In this document: positions 45,301 to 52,946 of the stretch, in pieces
Position numbering within the stretch: position 1 is the stretch's first letter
Layout of the letters: every line of letters begins with the position of its first letter
NCBI GenBank assembly: GCA_963676655.2
Contig: CAXXKX010000003.1
Span: 1,860,001 to 1,924,000 of the forward strand
Direction of reading: 5' to 3'
Source of the DNA: G963676655 sp963676655
GTDB lineage: Bacteria; Verrucomicrobiota; Lentisphaeria; Victivallales; Victivallaceae
DNA length: 64,000 bases
Program-made: the position numbers and the translations under genes
The notes under the pieces: generated by a model
Told to the model about the DNA's origin: nothing
Seen by the model: the letters and a program-made list of their open reading frames with translations, nothing else
Database searches by the model: none

Positions 45301-46691
45301 ACATATGCGGCAATGTACTTTCGATCATTGCCCTCATCAAACACTTTTACCGCTGACCGGGTCACGTCTTCATGCTTGTTGAGAACGGCTTCAATTTCAC
45401 TGAGCTCAATCCTGAATCCCCGTATTTTGACCTGGAAATCGTTTCTTCCAATAAAATCGATATTACCGTCGGGACGCCATTTTGCCAGATCCCCGGTCTT
45501 ATAAATAACCGGGTCTGGAATATCGTGCCCGGGATTCCTGATATATGCTTTTTCTGTCAGATCGGGTCGTCCGGCATAGCCGCGTCCAACCAAATCTCCA
45601 CCAATATACAGCTCCCCCTGTTCACCAACCGCGACCGGTTCCATTTCTTCATCGAGAATGTGTATTCTGGCATTCCCGACGGGACGGCCTATCGGTGGAA
45701 AACCGAGTCCGTCATCTTCCCCCGGCTGATATTCCGCATAGGTCGAATCGATCGTGCATTCAGCCGGTCCGTAGAGATTGATAATCGGACAGGGAAAAGT
45801 CAATGGCGGGAAACGGGTGAAACGCTCTCCGCCAATGTAGAAATATTTTAATGAGCACTTCTCCGGCCATGGCAGGCTCATGATTCCGATTGCTGCCGGA
45901 GTTGGTAGATAGCAGTCGACAATCCTGTTGTCGCAAATCCAGTTGACCAGTTCTTTAGGGTTTAAAATGACTTCCCGCGGAATAAAATATAAAGTAGCGC
46001 CATCCGGCAGATAACTCCAGAACTCGCGAACAGAAGCGTCAAAGCAAATACTGGCCGCTTGAGATGCATTATAATGACCTTCGTGCGGAAAACGCAACTT
46101 TTCCCAGTGATAAAGGTTCAACAAGTTAAAATGTTCGATTTCCACCCCTTTGGGTTCTCCGGTTGAACCTGAAGTGAATAAAATGTACGCCAGATTATGA
46201 CAGTCTCCCGCCGCCATCCGGTAATCATCCGGCACGGTTTCCTGCCGCCAGTCAATTTGATCAATAAAAATACCGGAACTGTCAATATTGGCCAACTCAG
46301 AGTTTGAACTGGTGATTACCGAAGCGCAGGAAACGGCATCCACAATGAAATCCAGCCTGTTGGGAGGAAAGTGCGGATCAAGGGGAACATAACAACCTCC
46401 GCTCTTTAAAGCGGCCAGAATGGCAATTGTGAATTCGATGCCGCGTTCCAGATTTACTCCAACCGGTTGATCCGGACCGATGCCACGCGCCATGATTTTT
46501 GCTGCCAGGATGTCTGACCGCCGGTCAAGTTCGGAAAAAGTCATGGTGCGGGTGTCATCCACCAACGCAATCCGGTCTGGAGTCGCTTGAGCCTGGTCTT
46601 TGAAGATTTGATGAATCAGCCGGGTTTTGTCATATGCAAAAGCCGAATCATTGAATTCAGTAAGAAGTTTTTTCTTTTCCTGAGAATCCAT
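39339..46691 (-). CDS. Nonribosomal peptide synthetase, A-T-C-FT-(partial C)-A-T-TE
   Basis: 2450 residues, cytoplasmic megasynthase. A1 about 20-510 (ILFTSGSTGEPKG, LYGPAECT); T1 with phosphopantetheine Ser in GGHSLM near 560; C about 615-1050 with intact HHIIHDG near 752; a formyltransferase about 1065-1370 keeping the N-x-H...D triad (INYHDAPLPRYAG near 1151, VDAGD near 1188); a truncated condensation-like stretch about 1385-1560 with no HHxxxDG; A2 about 1570-2080 (LMYTSGTTGAPKG, TYGPTECT); T2 with Ser in GGDSLK near 2119; TE about 2190-2445 with GWCFGG near 2273 (Cys in place of the usual Ser) and His in CDHAS near 2421. A-domain pocket residues read by hand: A1 D-A-R-Y-Y-G-L-I-D, A2 D-I-E-D-V-G-T-I-I; both keep the Asp for amino-acid binding but I assign no substrate. 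Probable product: a formylated dipeptide, or a cyclised form. Preceded 23 bases upstream by the RsbU-like regulator gene and followed by a coupled methyltransferase. Confidence 0.93.
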   Translation of the reverse strand: MDSQEKKKLLTEFNDSAFAYDKTRLIHQIFKDQAQATPDRIALVDDTRTMTFSELDRRSDILAAKIMARGIGPDQPVGVNLERGIEFTIAILAALKSGGCYVPLDPHFPPNRLDFIVDAVSCASVITSSNSELANIDSSGIFIDQIDWRQETVPDDYRMAAGDCHNLAYILFTSGSTGEPKGVEIEHFNLLNLYHWEKLRFPHEGHYNASQAASICFDASVREFWSYLPDGATLYFIPREVILNPKELVNWICDNRIVDCYLPTPAAIGIMSLPWPEKCSLKYFYIGGERFTRFPPLTFPCPIINLYGPAECTIDSTYAEYQPGEDDGLGFPPIGRPVGNARIHILDEEMEPVAVGEQGELYIGGDLVGRGYAGRPDLTEKAYIRNPGHDIPDPVIYKTGDLAKWRPDGNIDFIGRNDFQVKIRGFRIELSEIEAVLNKHEDVTRSAVKVFDEGNDRKYIAAYVELKRENSTITAALYDQCTRDLPDYMVPTTLQVLDALPLTHNGKTDYKNLPKPQLGSGNNSGDMILSKSQRIVMDVWQELLHVTPGLEDNFFELGGHSLMAMQFCSRIEAKTGVSLPINTIFEFPNLSSLAALISVMSGNAESMIPFVKLPRDRDLFPASGMQDATWRQHQFDSSSIGMNIPLEVSLYGKVDESILRKALAGVVVNHEMLRSSFEHDGNNLFIRIHPPSIPELNMVDLSEMSPADIESSLNLWRRQQGKIKFALEKYPLWQARLIKLSENEFKLFINLHHIIHDGWSSGILFSELTRNYEAYTLGNEPPVSDECDYVDYAHWLKMVLESGVREKQFDFWRKQLTELPPPLKLSFQHDLEKHQISHEGARCNFLIEPELTRRMKILAEQNDVTLFILLQAIYQALLFKYSGQTDLLTGAVTANRRHPLTEKIIGEFINSVTLRSDFSGDPTFSSLLKKMKKTCLEALDNQDLPFVEINRELSMLYGRHDAAFQYSLMLQNFPWHQKEFAGIKMRYREIGNGSAKLNILATFMEDNGGLEAFFEYNKSLYDTAGMETFVKEFIMLCDAVCRNCDAKISELTGRTRDESSNARCVVIGDTGMALLCTEKLLRRGFKVLAVMSSDPEMQKYSREHNLPFYDLDQTNISETLEQYEFDYLFSIINGKIIKQNVLDMPRKFAINYHDAPLPRYAGMYATSWALINQEKVHAVSWHVMTAEVDAGDILIQKKVVIKPEDNVDLLDAKCFQAAIEGFDELLQILILGQANPLPQDLSRRTLFGLYQRPGHGIVIDWTKPGSDIIALVKACAFRRVDNPFGVVKILLDNDKFLIVRNAGVASTDTVDQKPGKIMAVNDREMTVATGEGSIKITETCLPDGSTPTFNDLGLTSEIQLPLIDEGTAAELDKFYHDMVRNEYKIVNQLKTSAAPDLPVYAESSGDSTGKIEIDTGSCFFAIFGASTQVNAAAFALYIAWLCRSPQTNLALKAPVQEERFSSLLADTVPWLLELDLHQPFRECLQETIKSGENALLKGRFLKDTWMRYRCVAALNNSDFIIAISDQKVYLQTRTGFDPGELLAGFTCFCRNAALVPDSPLTQLGNICPREYLRQIMEWNETAVDFDMDEPYITKFKKTAARFPEKNAVSCNDKSLTYAELDQLSCRLANYMLGQGVSPGQFIALRGERSLNTAVALLAILKTGCAYLPLDANYPRQRVEYMINDSGVRFFCWDDQAGSPSDFKAPGVQVFDLATVIPQLDNSPTKEPDIALSPDDIAYLMYTSGTTGAPKGVMISQRNLVNHNLAVIQEFELSDQTKTLQFASLNFDISVEEIFPTWLAGGQLIFIREGLMENPPELCRFIAEHGITFLDLPTAYWHELVNLIDELPMPDSVKTVVIGGEKASVEHYKRWQAHTQNIRLLNTYGPTECTIIATISEDLSCIGRPLPNYRTYVVDKFLRPVPIGCSGELLIGGAGVGPGYLNRPDLTAEKFVSSPFVKNDVLYHTGDRVKYRSDGNIEFIGRVDTQIKLRGFRIEPGGIENLINQYPGITMSRVLVYNDNLTAYFTVKLGISLDVDELKNYLADKMPSYMVPAFLIEIEVFPTTPNGKIDTKQLPPPGSQATKSSQKSRHSDNAMAKTICDIYAKLLMIDHVSPDDGFFEIGGDSLKAIRLVMEIEKSFGYKLRMEQLYSTSAPTELANYISGDSLIVADDSGGTEDKPVANVLTIDGWSAVVPLKTTGSRPPLFVMHTTPGDIMGYANLVSHMNPEQPVYGLQAVGMKNISLAQKTVQDMAAFYVERVKEVQPEGPFMLAGWCFGGFLAYEMACQLHEAGEKVGFLGMIETWGQPQRGWRFKLHRLKNLFHWGPSGWMEFFSRRLKKRIKQDRNLQQLDFIGELAGDSASAAEIETMKRLYRINFTAGWNYYMKPYPGKVHVFMAETIIDSIIPDPHWNWDGLAQIEPHIFPCDHASILKPPNVDKMAEIFCREIERNIT

Positions 46692-46714
46692 TTATAGAAT
46701 GCTCCTCTTACGCA

Positions 46715-48340
46715 TTATGCATCAAATCGATTGATCGTGAAGACGGTTTCATTAACTCCGTGTGAACGCAGCCGCCTGGTTTCAGCAGTCAGTTCTCTAA
46801 TTATTTTCATTCCCCTTCCAGCCGTGGCGTATTTTTCATCCGCACTCCAAAGGTCATCTTCATGACCTTTTTCCCGGTCCGGTTCTTCATATTGCCACTC
46901 TCCGCCTTTGTCATGGACTTTAACCAGAACATGTTTCTCCTCAATGACTACTTTAATGTGAATTCCCGGCCTGGCCTGTTGATGCGGTTTATGGCCGTGC
47001 ATAATCACATTATTTAAAAATTCTCCGACCAGCAATTCGACTTTTGCCGCAATTTTACTGTCTTCAACCTGTGCCATCACAAATTCGGCGCAATCCCGGC
47101 ACAGACCATCAACTTGAGTGATATTTGGCGGCATCATGCGCTGAAAAACCTGTTTGTCCCCGGTTTGCGGCGAGAGTTTTTTGAACATCAGCATTGTAAT
47201 ATCGTCGCCGGATTTGGTATATCCAATCTGCTCAAGAGATTCACGAAAGACAAACGGCACAAAAATTGGTTCTTTTACGTCGGAAATGCTTTGTATCAAA
47301 GAAGTGATGGTATCCTGACTGATCTGGTTGTCTTCTGAGTCCATGATCTCCAGAATTCCGTCCGTAACCAGGAAAAACATACTTTCATCAGCGAAACCGA
47401 AAGTCTCCATATCTTCTTCTTTGTATACGAAAGAACTGTCCCAACCGACCGGAAAGCCGCCCTTGTTTGTGTCTTTATGTTCGTGCATCTGCTTGGTCAC
47501 CGGGTTATATTCAAAAATCCCCGGATGTCCGGCATTGTAAAAAGTCATTATATTAGCGTCGAAATCAATGATTCCGGTAATCGCGGTCATATAACTTTTG
47601 CTGGATATTTCCGAACTGAACATATAATTAAGTTGATTTAAAGCATCGCAGGGAGCCGCTTCTCCAGAACCCGAGCTGACGATCATTTTCACCATGGCCT
47701 GCACCGCGCTCATGTATAATGCCGCCTGGATGCCGTGACCGGAAATATCCCCGACAAAGAAAAAATAACAATTTTCCCGGATATTGATAACATCGAAAAT
47801 ATCTCCGCTGATCAACTGGGAAGGTTCATAGAGTGAGCTGATCAGAATACTGTCGTCAACATGCAGCCAGTCCGGGATCAGGAACTGTTGCACTTCAGCC
47901 GCCAGCTTCAAGTCGTCCATGATCTCAGAATAACTTTCTTTGGTAGACGCCTCTTCCCGGACCACGGAAACCACACTCTCAATGCGGGCTGCCAGTTCAT
48001 TGGCGTTAAAAGGTTTCTTCACATAGTAACTGTGGTTGTCGTCGGAAATTTTTTGGATAAGGTCATTGTCAAACGTGTCGATCAGCGAAGTCAGAAAGAT
48101 AATCGGCAGTCGTGGTTTGTTATCTCGAATAATTCGCCGTGCCTCAAAACCGTCAAGGCCAGGCATAATAATGTCCAGCAACGCGATATCGTAATCCCCA
48201 TGCTTGATCATTTCGATCGCGGCCATCGGGGAATCGGTTCCTTCGACCTGGAAGCCAAAACGTTTCATGGATTCGGTAAGCAGTATCAGGTTGAATTTCT
48301 CATCGTCAACCGCCAGTATTTTAATCGCATTGTCAGACAT
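46715..48340 (-). CDS. Receiver-PP2C(SpoIIE/RsbU)-HATPase regulatory protein
   Basis: 541 residues with three parts: receiver domain 5-125 (Asp12/Asp13 acidic pocket, phosphorylation Asp56 in LLDIIMPG, Lys in VKKPF); SpoIIE/RsbU-type PP2C phosphatase about 150-390 (SGDIFDV, GDISGHGIQAAL, TDGILE, KSGDDITMLMF); RsbW-like HATPase about 415-537 (LVGEFLNNVIMHGH N-box, KVHDKGGEW, AGRGMKIIREL). Such proteins control partner-switching anti-sigma systems. It is first in the operon with the NRPS, so it may govern production of the peptide, or respond to a kinase elsewhere. A promoter TTGCAA-N17-TATAGT (minus, 48424-48396) precedes it. Confidence 0.93.
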   Translation of the reverse strand: MSDNAIKILAVDDEKFNLILLTESMKRFGFQVEGTDSPMAAIEMIKHGDYDIALLDIIMPGLDGFEARRIIRDNKPRLPIIFLTSLIDTFDNDLIQKISDDNHSYYVKKPFNANELAARIESVVSVVREEASTKESYSEIMDDLKLAAEVQQFLIPDWLHVDDSILISSLYEPSQLISGDIFDVINIRENCYFFFVGDISGHGIQAALYMSAVQAMVKMIVSSGSGEAAPCDALNQLNYMFSSEISSKSYMTAITGIIDFDANIMTFYNAGHPGIFEYNPVTKQMHEHKDTNKGGFPVGWDSSFVYKEEDMETFGFADESMFFLVTDGILEIMDSEDNQISQDTITSLIQSISDVKEPIFVPFVFRESLEQIGYTKSGDDITMLMFKKLSPQTGDKQVFQRMMPPNITQVDGLCRDCAEFVMAQVEDSKIAAKVELLVGEFLNNVIMHGHKPHQQARPGIHIKVVIEEKHVLVKVHDKGGEWQYEEPDREKGHEDDLWSADEKYATAGRGMKIIRELTAETRRLRSHGVNETVFTINRFDA

Positions 48341-48372
48341 ATTTGATTTGCCCGTTCATCTTCGCATTTTTA

Positions 48373-48424
48373 TTGAGGCACATTCACCTCAAGCTACTAT
48401 AATATGCTTGCTCATGTTTTGCAA
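48373..48424 (-). promoter_or_regulatory. Promoter and palindrome upstream of the regulator/NRPS operon
   Basis: Minus-strand TTGCAA (48424-48419) and TATAGT (48401-48396) are 17 bases apart. Three bases downstream of the -10 box lies a perfect inverted repeat TTGAGG-N8-CCTCAA (48373-48392), placed to be an operator or a leader hairpin. Confidence 0.6.
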
Positions 48425-48452
48425 ATCGGAGAGTACTCAACAACTTTATTTC

Positions 48453-48481
48453 TTGCATTTTTCCACATGACAATTTATGAT
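48453..48481 (+). promoter_or_regulatory. Promoter of the 48517 methyltransferase gene
   Basis: TTGCAT (48453-48458)-N17-TATGAT (48476-48481), 36 bases before the start; divergent from the NRPS operon promoter. Confidence 0.6.
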
Positions 48482-48516
48482 AATATTAGGATTGCAGTTG
48501 CAGTCGGGATGGAAAT

Positions 48517-49308
48517 ATGAAAAGATCAGATAAACATTGGGATAAATTCGGGAACGAAGAGCCATATTACTGGGTCACTACCAATAAAGAGTATCGCGGA
48601 CCCTCAATCGACCATGATAAACTCCGGAAGTTTTTTGCCGGAGGAGAACAGTATTGCAAAACGCTCTATGAAACGATCCGGCATCGGGTTTATCCAGGTT
48701 TTTCTCCAGTGCGTATCCTGGATTTCGGTTGCGGAGTCGGCCGTACCCTCCTGCCGATGGCGCAGCATTGTGAGTCTGCCGTGGGGCTTGACATTGCCGG
48801 ATCAATGTTGAACAAAGCTATTGAGCATTCTGAGCAGTTCGGTCTTGAGAATGTCTCATTCGAACTGTCTGACGATTCGCTTGTTCAGGCGGAAGGTAAA
48901 TTTGATTTTATTCATTCAATATATGTTTTCCAGCATATCCCGTGCCGACGCGGTTACAAATTATTCCGATACCTCCTGAATAAATTGTCTCCGGGAGGAG
49001 TCGCGGTAATCCATGTAACCTATGCCAATGATTTGCCGCTTATTAGGAATGTCATTGACTGGATGAAGTGTCATGTGCCATTGGCGTTGAATATTGTGAA
49101 TATGCTGCATTTTCGCGCTCCCGGCACCCCGATGATGGAAATGCATAACTATTCAATTAATCGGCTTATCCGTATTGTTCAGGAGATGAGAGGGACAAAT
49201 AGCTATTTGCACTTCACCAGGGTAGGGCCTTTTCGCGGAGTAATGCTGTTTATCCGAATGAATGATCCCGATCCTTCGGAATTTGCGGAGTTGCCGGAAT
49301 CCCCGTAA
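48517..49308 (+). CDS. SAM-dependent methyltransferase
   Basis: 263 residues. Motif I DFGCGVGRTLLPMAQ near residue 68, acidic D of GLDIAGSM, and FDFIHSIYVFQHIP for motif IV. N-terminal 60 residues hold a variable cap. Divergently transcribed from the NRPS operon, so it could be a further tailoring enzyme, but this is weak. Substrate unknown. Confidence 0.85.
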   Translation: MKRSDKHWDKFGNEEPYYWVTTNKEYRGPSIDHDKLRKFFAGGEQYCKTLYETIRHRVYPGFSPVRILDFGCGVGRTLLPMAQHCESAVGLDIAGSMLNKAIEHSEQFGLENVSFELSDDSLVQAEGKFDFIHSIYVFQHIPCRRGYKLFRYLLNKLSPGGVAVIHVTYANDLPLIRNVIDWMKCHVPLALNIVNMLHFRAPGTPMMEMHNYSINRLIRIVQEMRGTNSYLHFTRVGPFRGVMLFIRMNDPDPSEFAELPESP

Positions 49309-49417
49309 GCGCTGCCAATTCTTTCATCAATTGGTATAGGGACAATAATCTATTCGATAATGTAACTCACAATGAATGGCAGGATGGACACTAATTATTT
49401 TATGCAATAACGCTGAA

Positions 49418-50605
49418 TTATTTTTGTCTGGTAGCCTCTTCTTTGCATTTTGCATATAAGTTTCGATCATTTTTTTTGCGCATGACTCGAAAGATCAGCT
49501 TGATGATATGACTAGCTACTGGTATTCGAGGCAGCAGCAAGGCATCATAGAGTCTGCGGTTCTTAACTTGCCATTGATAATGCCATGGACAGTCCGCCAA
49601 CGTGTTGACTTCATCCACATCTCCTTGTAAAAACGAATTTTCAATCATTTTATTGAAAAGCAAATTTCCCGGAGAACAGAAATTATATTCATCAACAAAA
49701 GCAATTTTCATAACATAGACAATACGGTTGACTCTTATCGCATAATGAGCCGCAGTAGTACAATCATCTATTTCTATGAAGTTCCATTCCATCCAACCGC
49801 GCTTGGCCAGGTCTTCCGCTGCCATGGATAAAGTGGCCGCGTGTTTTGGATATGACTTTACTGAACCACTAACTTCTTTCTTCCAACCGGAATGTTCCGC
49901 ATCCATAAAACGGTTCATGTTTTCGTTCGCCGATCTTTGGCTTTCCCGCATTACAAATCGCACCTTGTCCAACTCTTGCAGTTTTTTGTTGCTGCGCTTA
50001 ATTAAGCGTCTGAGGTTTGATGATATACCGGCATGATATTCTTCATATGAACCTGACAGTTCTATATAATTTTGGCTGGCTCCGGAAATAACAACAGAAT
50101 ATCCCTTGTGCTTGTTAAGGAAGCTAAGTGCCGGAGAGTTTTCAATCAACTCTTTGAAACTGATTATTGGCCATGTCGAAGGAATATTTGATAAAAAGTC
50201 GTAAAATATTTCTAATGCAATGTGGTTGTCTGGCGGCATTAAACAATCGATTGTCGATGTATGCATGAGTGAGAAAGGGGTTCTGAATAGAATAATTGAT
50301 TGCCCTAATATTCGGTATGAGCGACGTATTACCAGAGGCAAAACGCCTATCAGTTCTCCATCCAGATACGCAAACAGACATATCCATGATTCATGGTTTT
50401 CTATCAAGTGAGTAAAATAGGCATTTATCCATGGATATGAAGAAAAAAATGAAAGATTGCTTTTTAGAAATAAATCATCCCAAGCTTCTGAATGCTTTGC
50501 CAATTCTTCAAAAGTCCTCGCTCCAATAACTTCAATCCCTGCTGGTGGTTTATAGTCCCACGACTCCGGCAAAGCACGATCTCCCCGTATTTTTTGGTAA
50601 AACAA
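49418..50605 (-). CDS. CelD/BcsL-type (Acetyltransf_6) GNAT-like protein
   Basis: 395 residues, likely TTG start at 50605. Two GNAT-like halves as in the CelD/FemAB group: YLDGELIGVLPLVIRRSYRILGQSIILF near 85 and, in the second half, WMEWNFIEIDDCTTAAHYAIRVNRIVYVMKIAFVDEYNFCSPGNLLFNKMI near 260-310. Members act in cell-surface polysaccharide or peptide acylation; no substrate can be given. Alone on this strand between two AT-rich gaps. Confidence 0.78.
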   Translation of the reverse strand: MFYQKIRGDRALPESWDYKPPAGIEVIGARTFEELAKHSEAWDDLFLKSNLSFFSSYPWINAYFTHLIENHESWICLFAYLDGELIGVLPLVIRRSYRILGQSIILFRTPFSLMHTSTIDCLMPPDNHIALEIFYDFLSNIPSTWPIISFKELIENSPALSFLNKHKGYSVVISGASQNYIELSGSYEEYHAGISSNLRRLIKRSNKKLQELDKVRFVMRESQRSANENMNRFMDAEHSGWKKEVSGSVKSYPKHAATLSMAAEDLAKRGWMEWNFIEIDDCTTAAHYAIRVNRIVYVMKIAFVDEYNFCSPGNLLFNKMIENSFLQGDVDEVNTLADCPWHYQWQVKNRRLYDALLLPRIPVASHIIKLIFRVMRKKNDRNLYAKCKEEATRQK

Positions 50606-50919
50606 TTATACACTCCCCGCCAAAATTAATATCTAATCCCCATTGATATAATATAGTCAGCCAATTATTAATTTGTCAAGTTAATAACTGAAGTATTTTA
50701 ATAAGATTAGCACTGAATGATGAGGTGGCGGCTTGGTCAAAGGTCACAGTCATGCATTGTCTGGCCTTTGAGACTTTATGGTATCTTGAATTTGACCTGA
50801 AACTATCAAAACTCAAAAAAGCAAAGTTAATTTTAGAGGGCAGTGAGGTTTATCCGTATAACTGCCCCGTCTCTTTTGAATCTCCAAAATTGCCGGAGTC
50901 TCCCAGACATAATCCGGGA
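50606..50919. other. Gap, possible gene remnant
   Basis: No complete gene. A 77-codon plus-strand frame (50725-50958) contains TLWYLEFDLKLSKLKKAKLILEG, which has the alternating pattern of a beta-sandwich carbohydrate-binding module, and could be a degraded fragment. It has no ribosome site and runs into the oxidoreductase gene on the other strand. The rest is AT-rich with no structure seen. Confidence 0.3.
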
Positions 50920-51972
50920 TCAATTTTTAAACTTGTATGGAGTTCCGGTCTTGACTGATTCATAAATGCCGCAAATCAATCTGATCGCACGCCTTCCTTC
51001 ACGGCCTGAAAGAAACAGTTTGCCGTTGGATAATATCGCATCAGACAAATCGCTAATCTGCCTCCTGTGCCCTTCACAATTGATCGCCATCGGATTGCCT
51101 GAACCGCCGATCATTCCTTCGCCTTCAGCGTTTTCCCGCCGGATCAGCTCATCTTCCGGGCGTTCATCGTCAAATACCCATCTGGTTATTTTGTCGTCCA
51201 ATAGGGTTATTGACCCGGATTCTCCTGATATCTCGATTTTGCGCGGGAAGCCCGGTTTGCATGAAGTGCTGACCTCGATGACTCCGAAAGAGCCGTTTTT
51301 CCATTTTACCGCGGCAACCAAATTGTCTTCCACTTGAATGTTCTTATGGGTCAAATCCCCGGCATAAGCAAATACCTCCGCCGGATCACCATTTAAATAG
51401 ACCAGCAAATCAACGGTATGTATTGATTGATTCATCAGAGCACCACCACCGTCAAGTTCCCAGGTTCCGCGCCAGCCGGCGCTGTCGTAATACTCCTGCG
51501 ACCGATACCAGCGTACCTGAGTGGACGCCAGGACAATTTTCCCGAAACGGCCAGCATCCAAAGCCTTTTTCACTTCCTGGACGCTTCGACTGAATCGGGA
51601 CTGAAAAACCGCTGACAGTAAAACGTTGTTTTGTTCGCAGGTGTTGATTATAGCATCCGCTTTTTCCAGAGTAACATCAAGCGGCTTTTCACACAGGACA
51701 TGTTTACCGGCATTAGCTGCCGGAATGGCCACATCACCATGAATTCCAGTAGGTGTGGCAATTGTTACTGCCAGAACCAGCTCGTCAGCCAGGAACTTCT
51801 CAAAATTTTCATAGGCTTTAACTTTGTGTTTTTTTGCAAAAGCTTTAGCCCTCTCCGGTACTTTATCATAAACCGCAACCAGCCGGGAGTTATCCAGTAG
51901 ACTCAAAGCCGCTGCATGCATTTCTGCAATCGCCCCGGTGCCGATTATTCCATAGCCAACTTGTCTGTACAT
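50920..51972 (-). CDS. Gfo/Idh/MocA-family oxidoreductase
   Basis: 350 residues. N-terminal NAD(P) Rossmann fold (GYGIIGTGAIAEMHAAAL near 5-22), the EKPLDVT motif near residue 96 with catalytic Lys, and the C-terminal alpha/beta domain (GALMNQSIHTVDLLVYLNG near 175-193). Oxidises or epimerises sugars or inositols. Substrate unknown; not obviously in an operon. Confidence 0.92.
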   Translation of the reverse strand: MYRQVGYGIIGTGAIAEMHAAALSLLDNSRLVAVYDKVPERAKAFAKKHKVKAYENFEKFLADELVLAVTIATPTGIHGDVAIPAANAGKHVLCEKPLDVTLEKADAIINTCEQNNVLLSAVFQSRFSRSVQEVKKALDAGRFGKIVLASTQVRWYRSQEYYDSAGWRGTWELDGGGALMNQSIHTVDLLVYLNGDPAEVFAYAGDLTHKNIQVEDNLVAAVKWKNGSFGVIEVSTSCKPGFPRKIEISGESGSITLLDDKITRWVFDDERPEDELIRRENAEGEGMIGGSGNPMAINCEGHRRQISDLSDAILSNGKLFLSGREGRRAIRLICGIYESVKTGTPYKFKN

Positions 51973-52136
51973 ATTTTCTCCGTATTATTAAAACTTTGCC
52001 AACTCGATTAAATAACGGTAATTATACAACCTGAGAGTACGATTGTCAAACCCATGGAGAGATAAAACATCGTTAATTTTTTTTCGAATCGGGTTTTATT
52101 TGTGAACTGGATAACACAAAAAACGGGATGTAATAA

Positions 52137-52943
52137 TCATTTATCCAGAGAATTATCCTCAAGAATTTGTTTGATTGCAGGGGAGTTTAGAATTTTCTTG
52201 AGACGCCTGGCATATTTTAAACGGGTTTTCAAGCGAACCTTGAATTCCTCTTTATTCAACACCATCGTTGCGTGTGACAAATGATAAATATATTCGGCTA
52301 TATCGAATTCATCAATCGGATTGGCTTTATAACCTTTCTGGATTAAGGTATGATATAAATCCTTGCCGGAGGTTTTGCCATTCTGCATGAAATGCTGATT
52401 CTCTTTTAACAATACTTCGGTACGATAAAGCCCGCATATAGTTCGGATATAATATTTTGAACCGCTATTTTTTCTTAATCCCAGCAACCCTTTGATGTCT
52501 GAAAACTTATCAAGCTTCAGAACCCAGTTCGGTTTTAGATCGATTTTACCGCATCCGGTGCAAAAACAGTCTTCTTCCATATGATCCACAAGGTACTGCA
52601 ACCAGCCGTGACAGTGCGGAATTGTGTCGGAATGCATCGAAAGAAAGTATTCGGTCTTACATTTTTCAAGCCCGATATCGAGAGCTGTACTGTGAGCCTG
52701 CCCGCCTTTCATATTCAAATCATGCCGTTCAATAAGAGTTATCCAGTCAAGAGAACGCAGATAATCGACTGAACTGTCTTTTGAATCATTATCTACCACA
52801 ATTACTTCATAAGGGTATTTAGTAAAATGGCGAATACTGCGCAAGCAAAGTTTGATCAGTTCTTCTGTTTTGTAGTTGATAATGCAAATCGTTACCTTGT
52901 TGCTAATTAAATCTTTTTCCTGCTCCATGTTGTCCCTTTTCAA
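52137..52943 (-). CDS. Family 2 glycosyltransferase
   Basis: 268 residues (a start at 52928, MEQEKD, is also possible). GT-A fold: VTICIINYKTEELIKLCLRSI, YEVIVVDNDSKDSS, then MKGGQAHSTALDIGLEKCKTEYFLSMHSDT, where the DxD position appears as HSD. Likely transfers a sugar to a surface glycan or lipid. It follows the LPS-kinase-like gene by a few bases, so they form an operon. Confidence 0.87.
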   Translation of the reverse strand: MKRDNMEQEKDLISNKVTICIINYKTEELIKLCLRSIRHFTKYPYEVIVVDNDSKDSSVDYLRSLDWITLIERHDLNMKGGQAHSTALDIGLEKCKTEYFLSMHSDTIPHCHGWLQYLVDHMEEDCFCTGCGKIDLKPNWVLKLDKFSDIKGLLGLRKNSGSKYYIRTICGLYRTEVLLKENQHFMQNGKTSGKDLYHTLIQKGYKANPIDEFDIAEYIYHLSHATMVLNKEEFKVRLKTRLKYARRLKKILNSPAIKQILEDNSLDK

Positions 52944-52946
52944 CGG

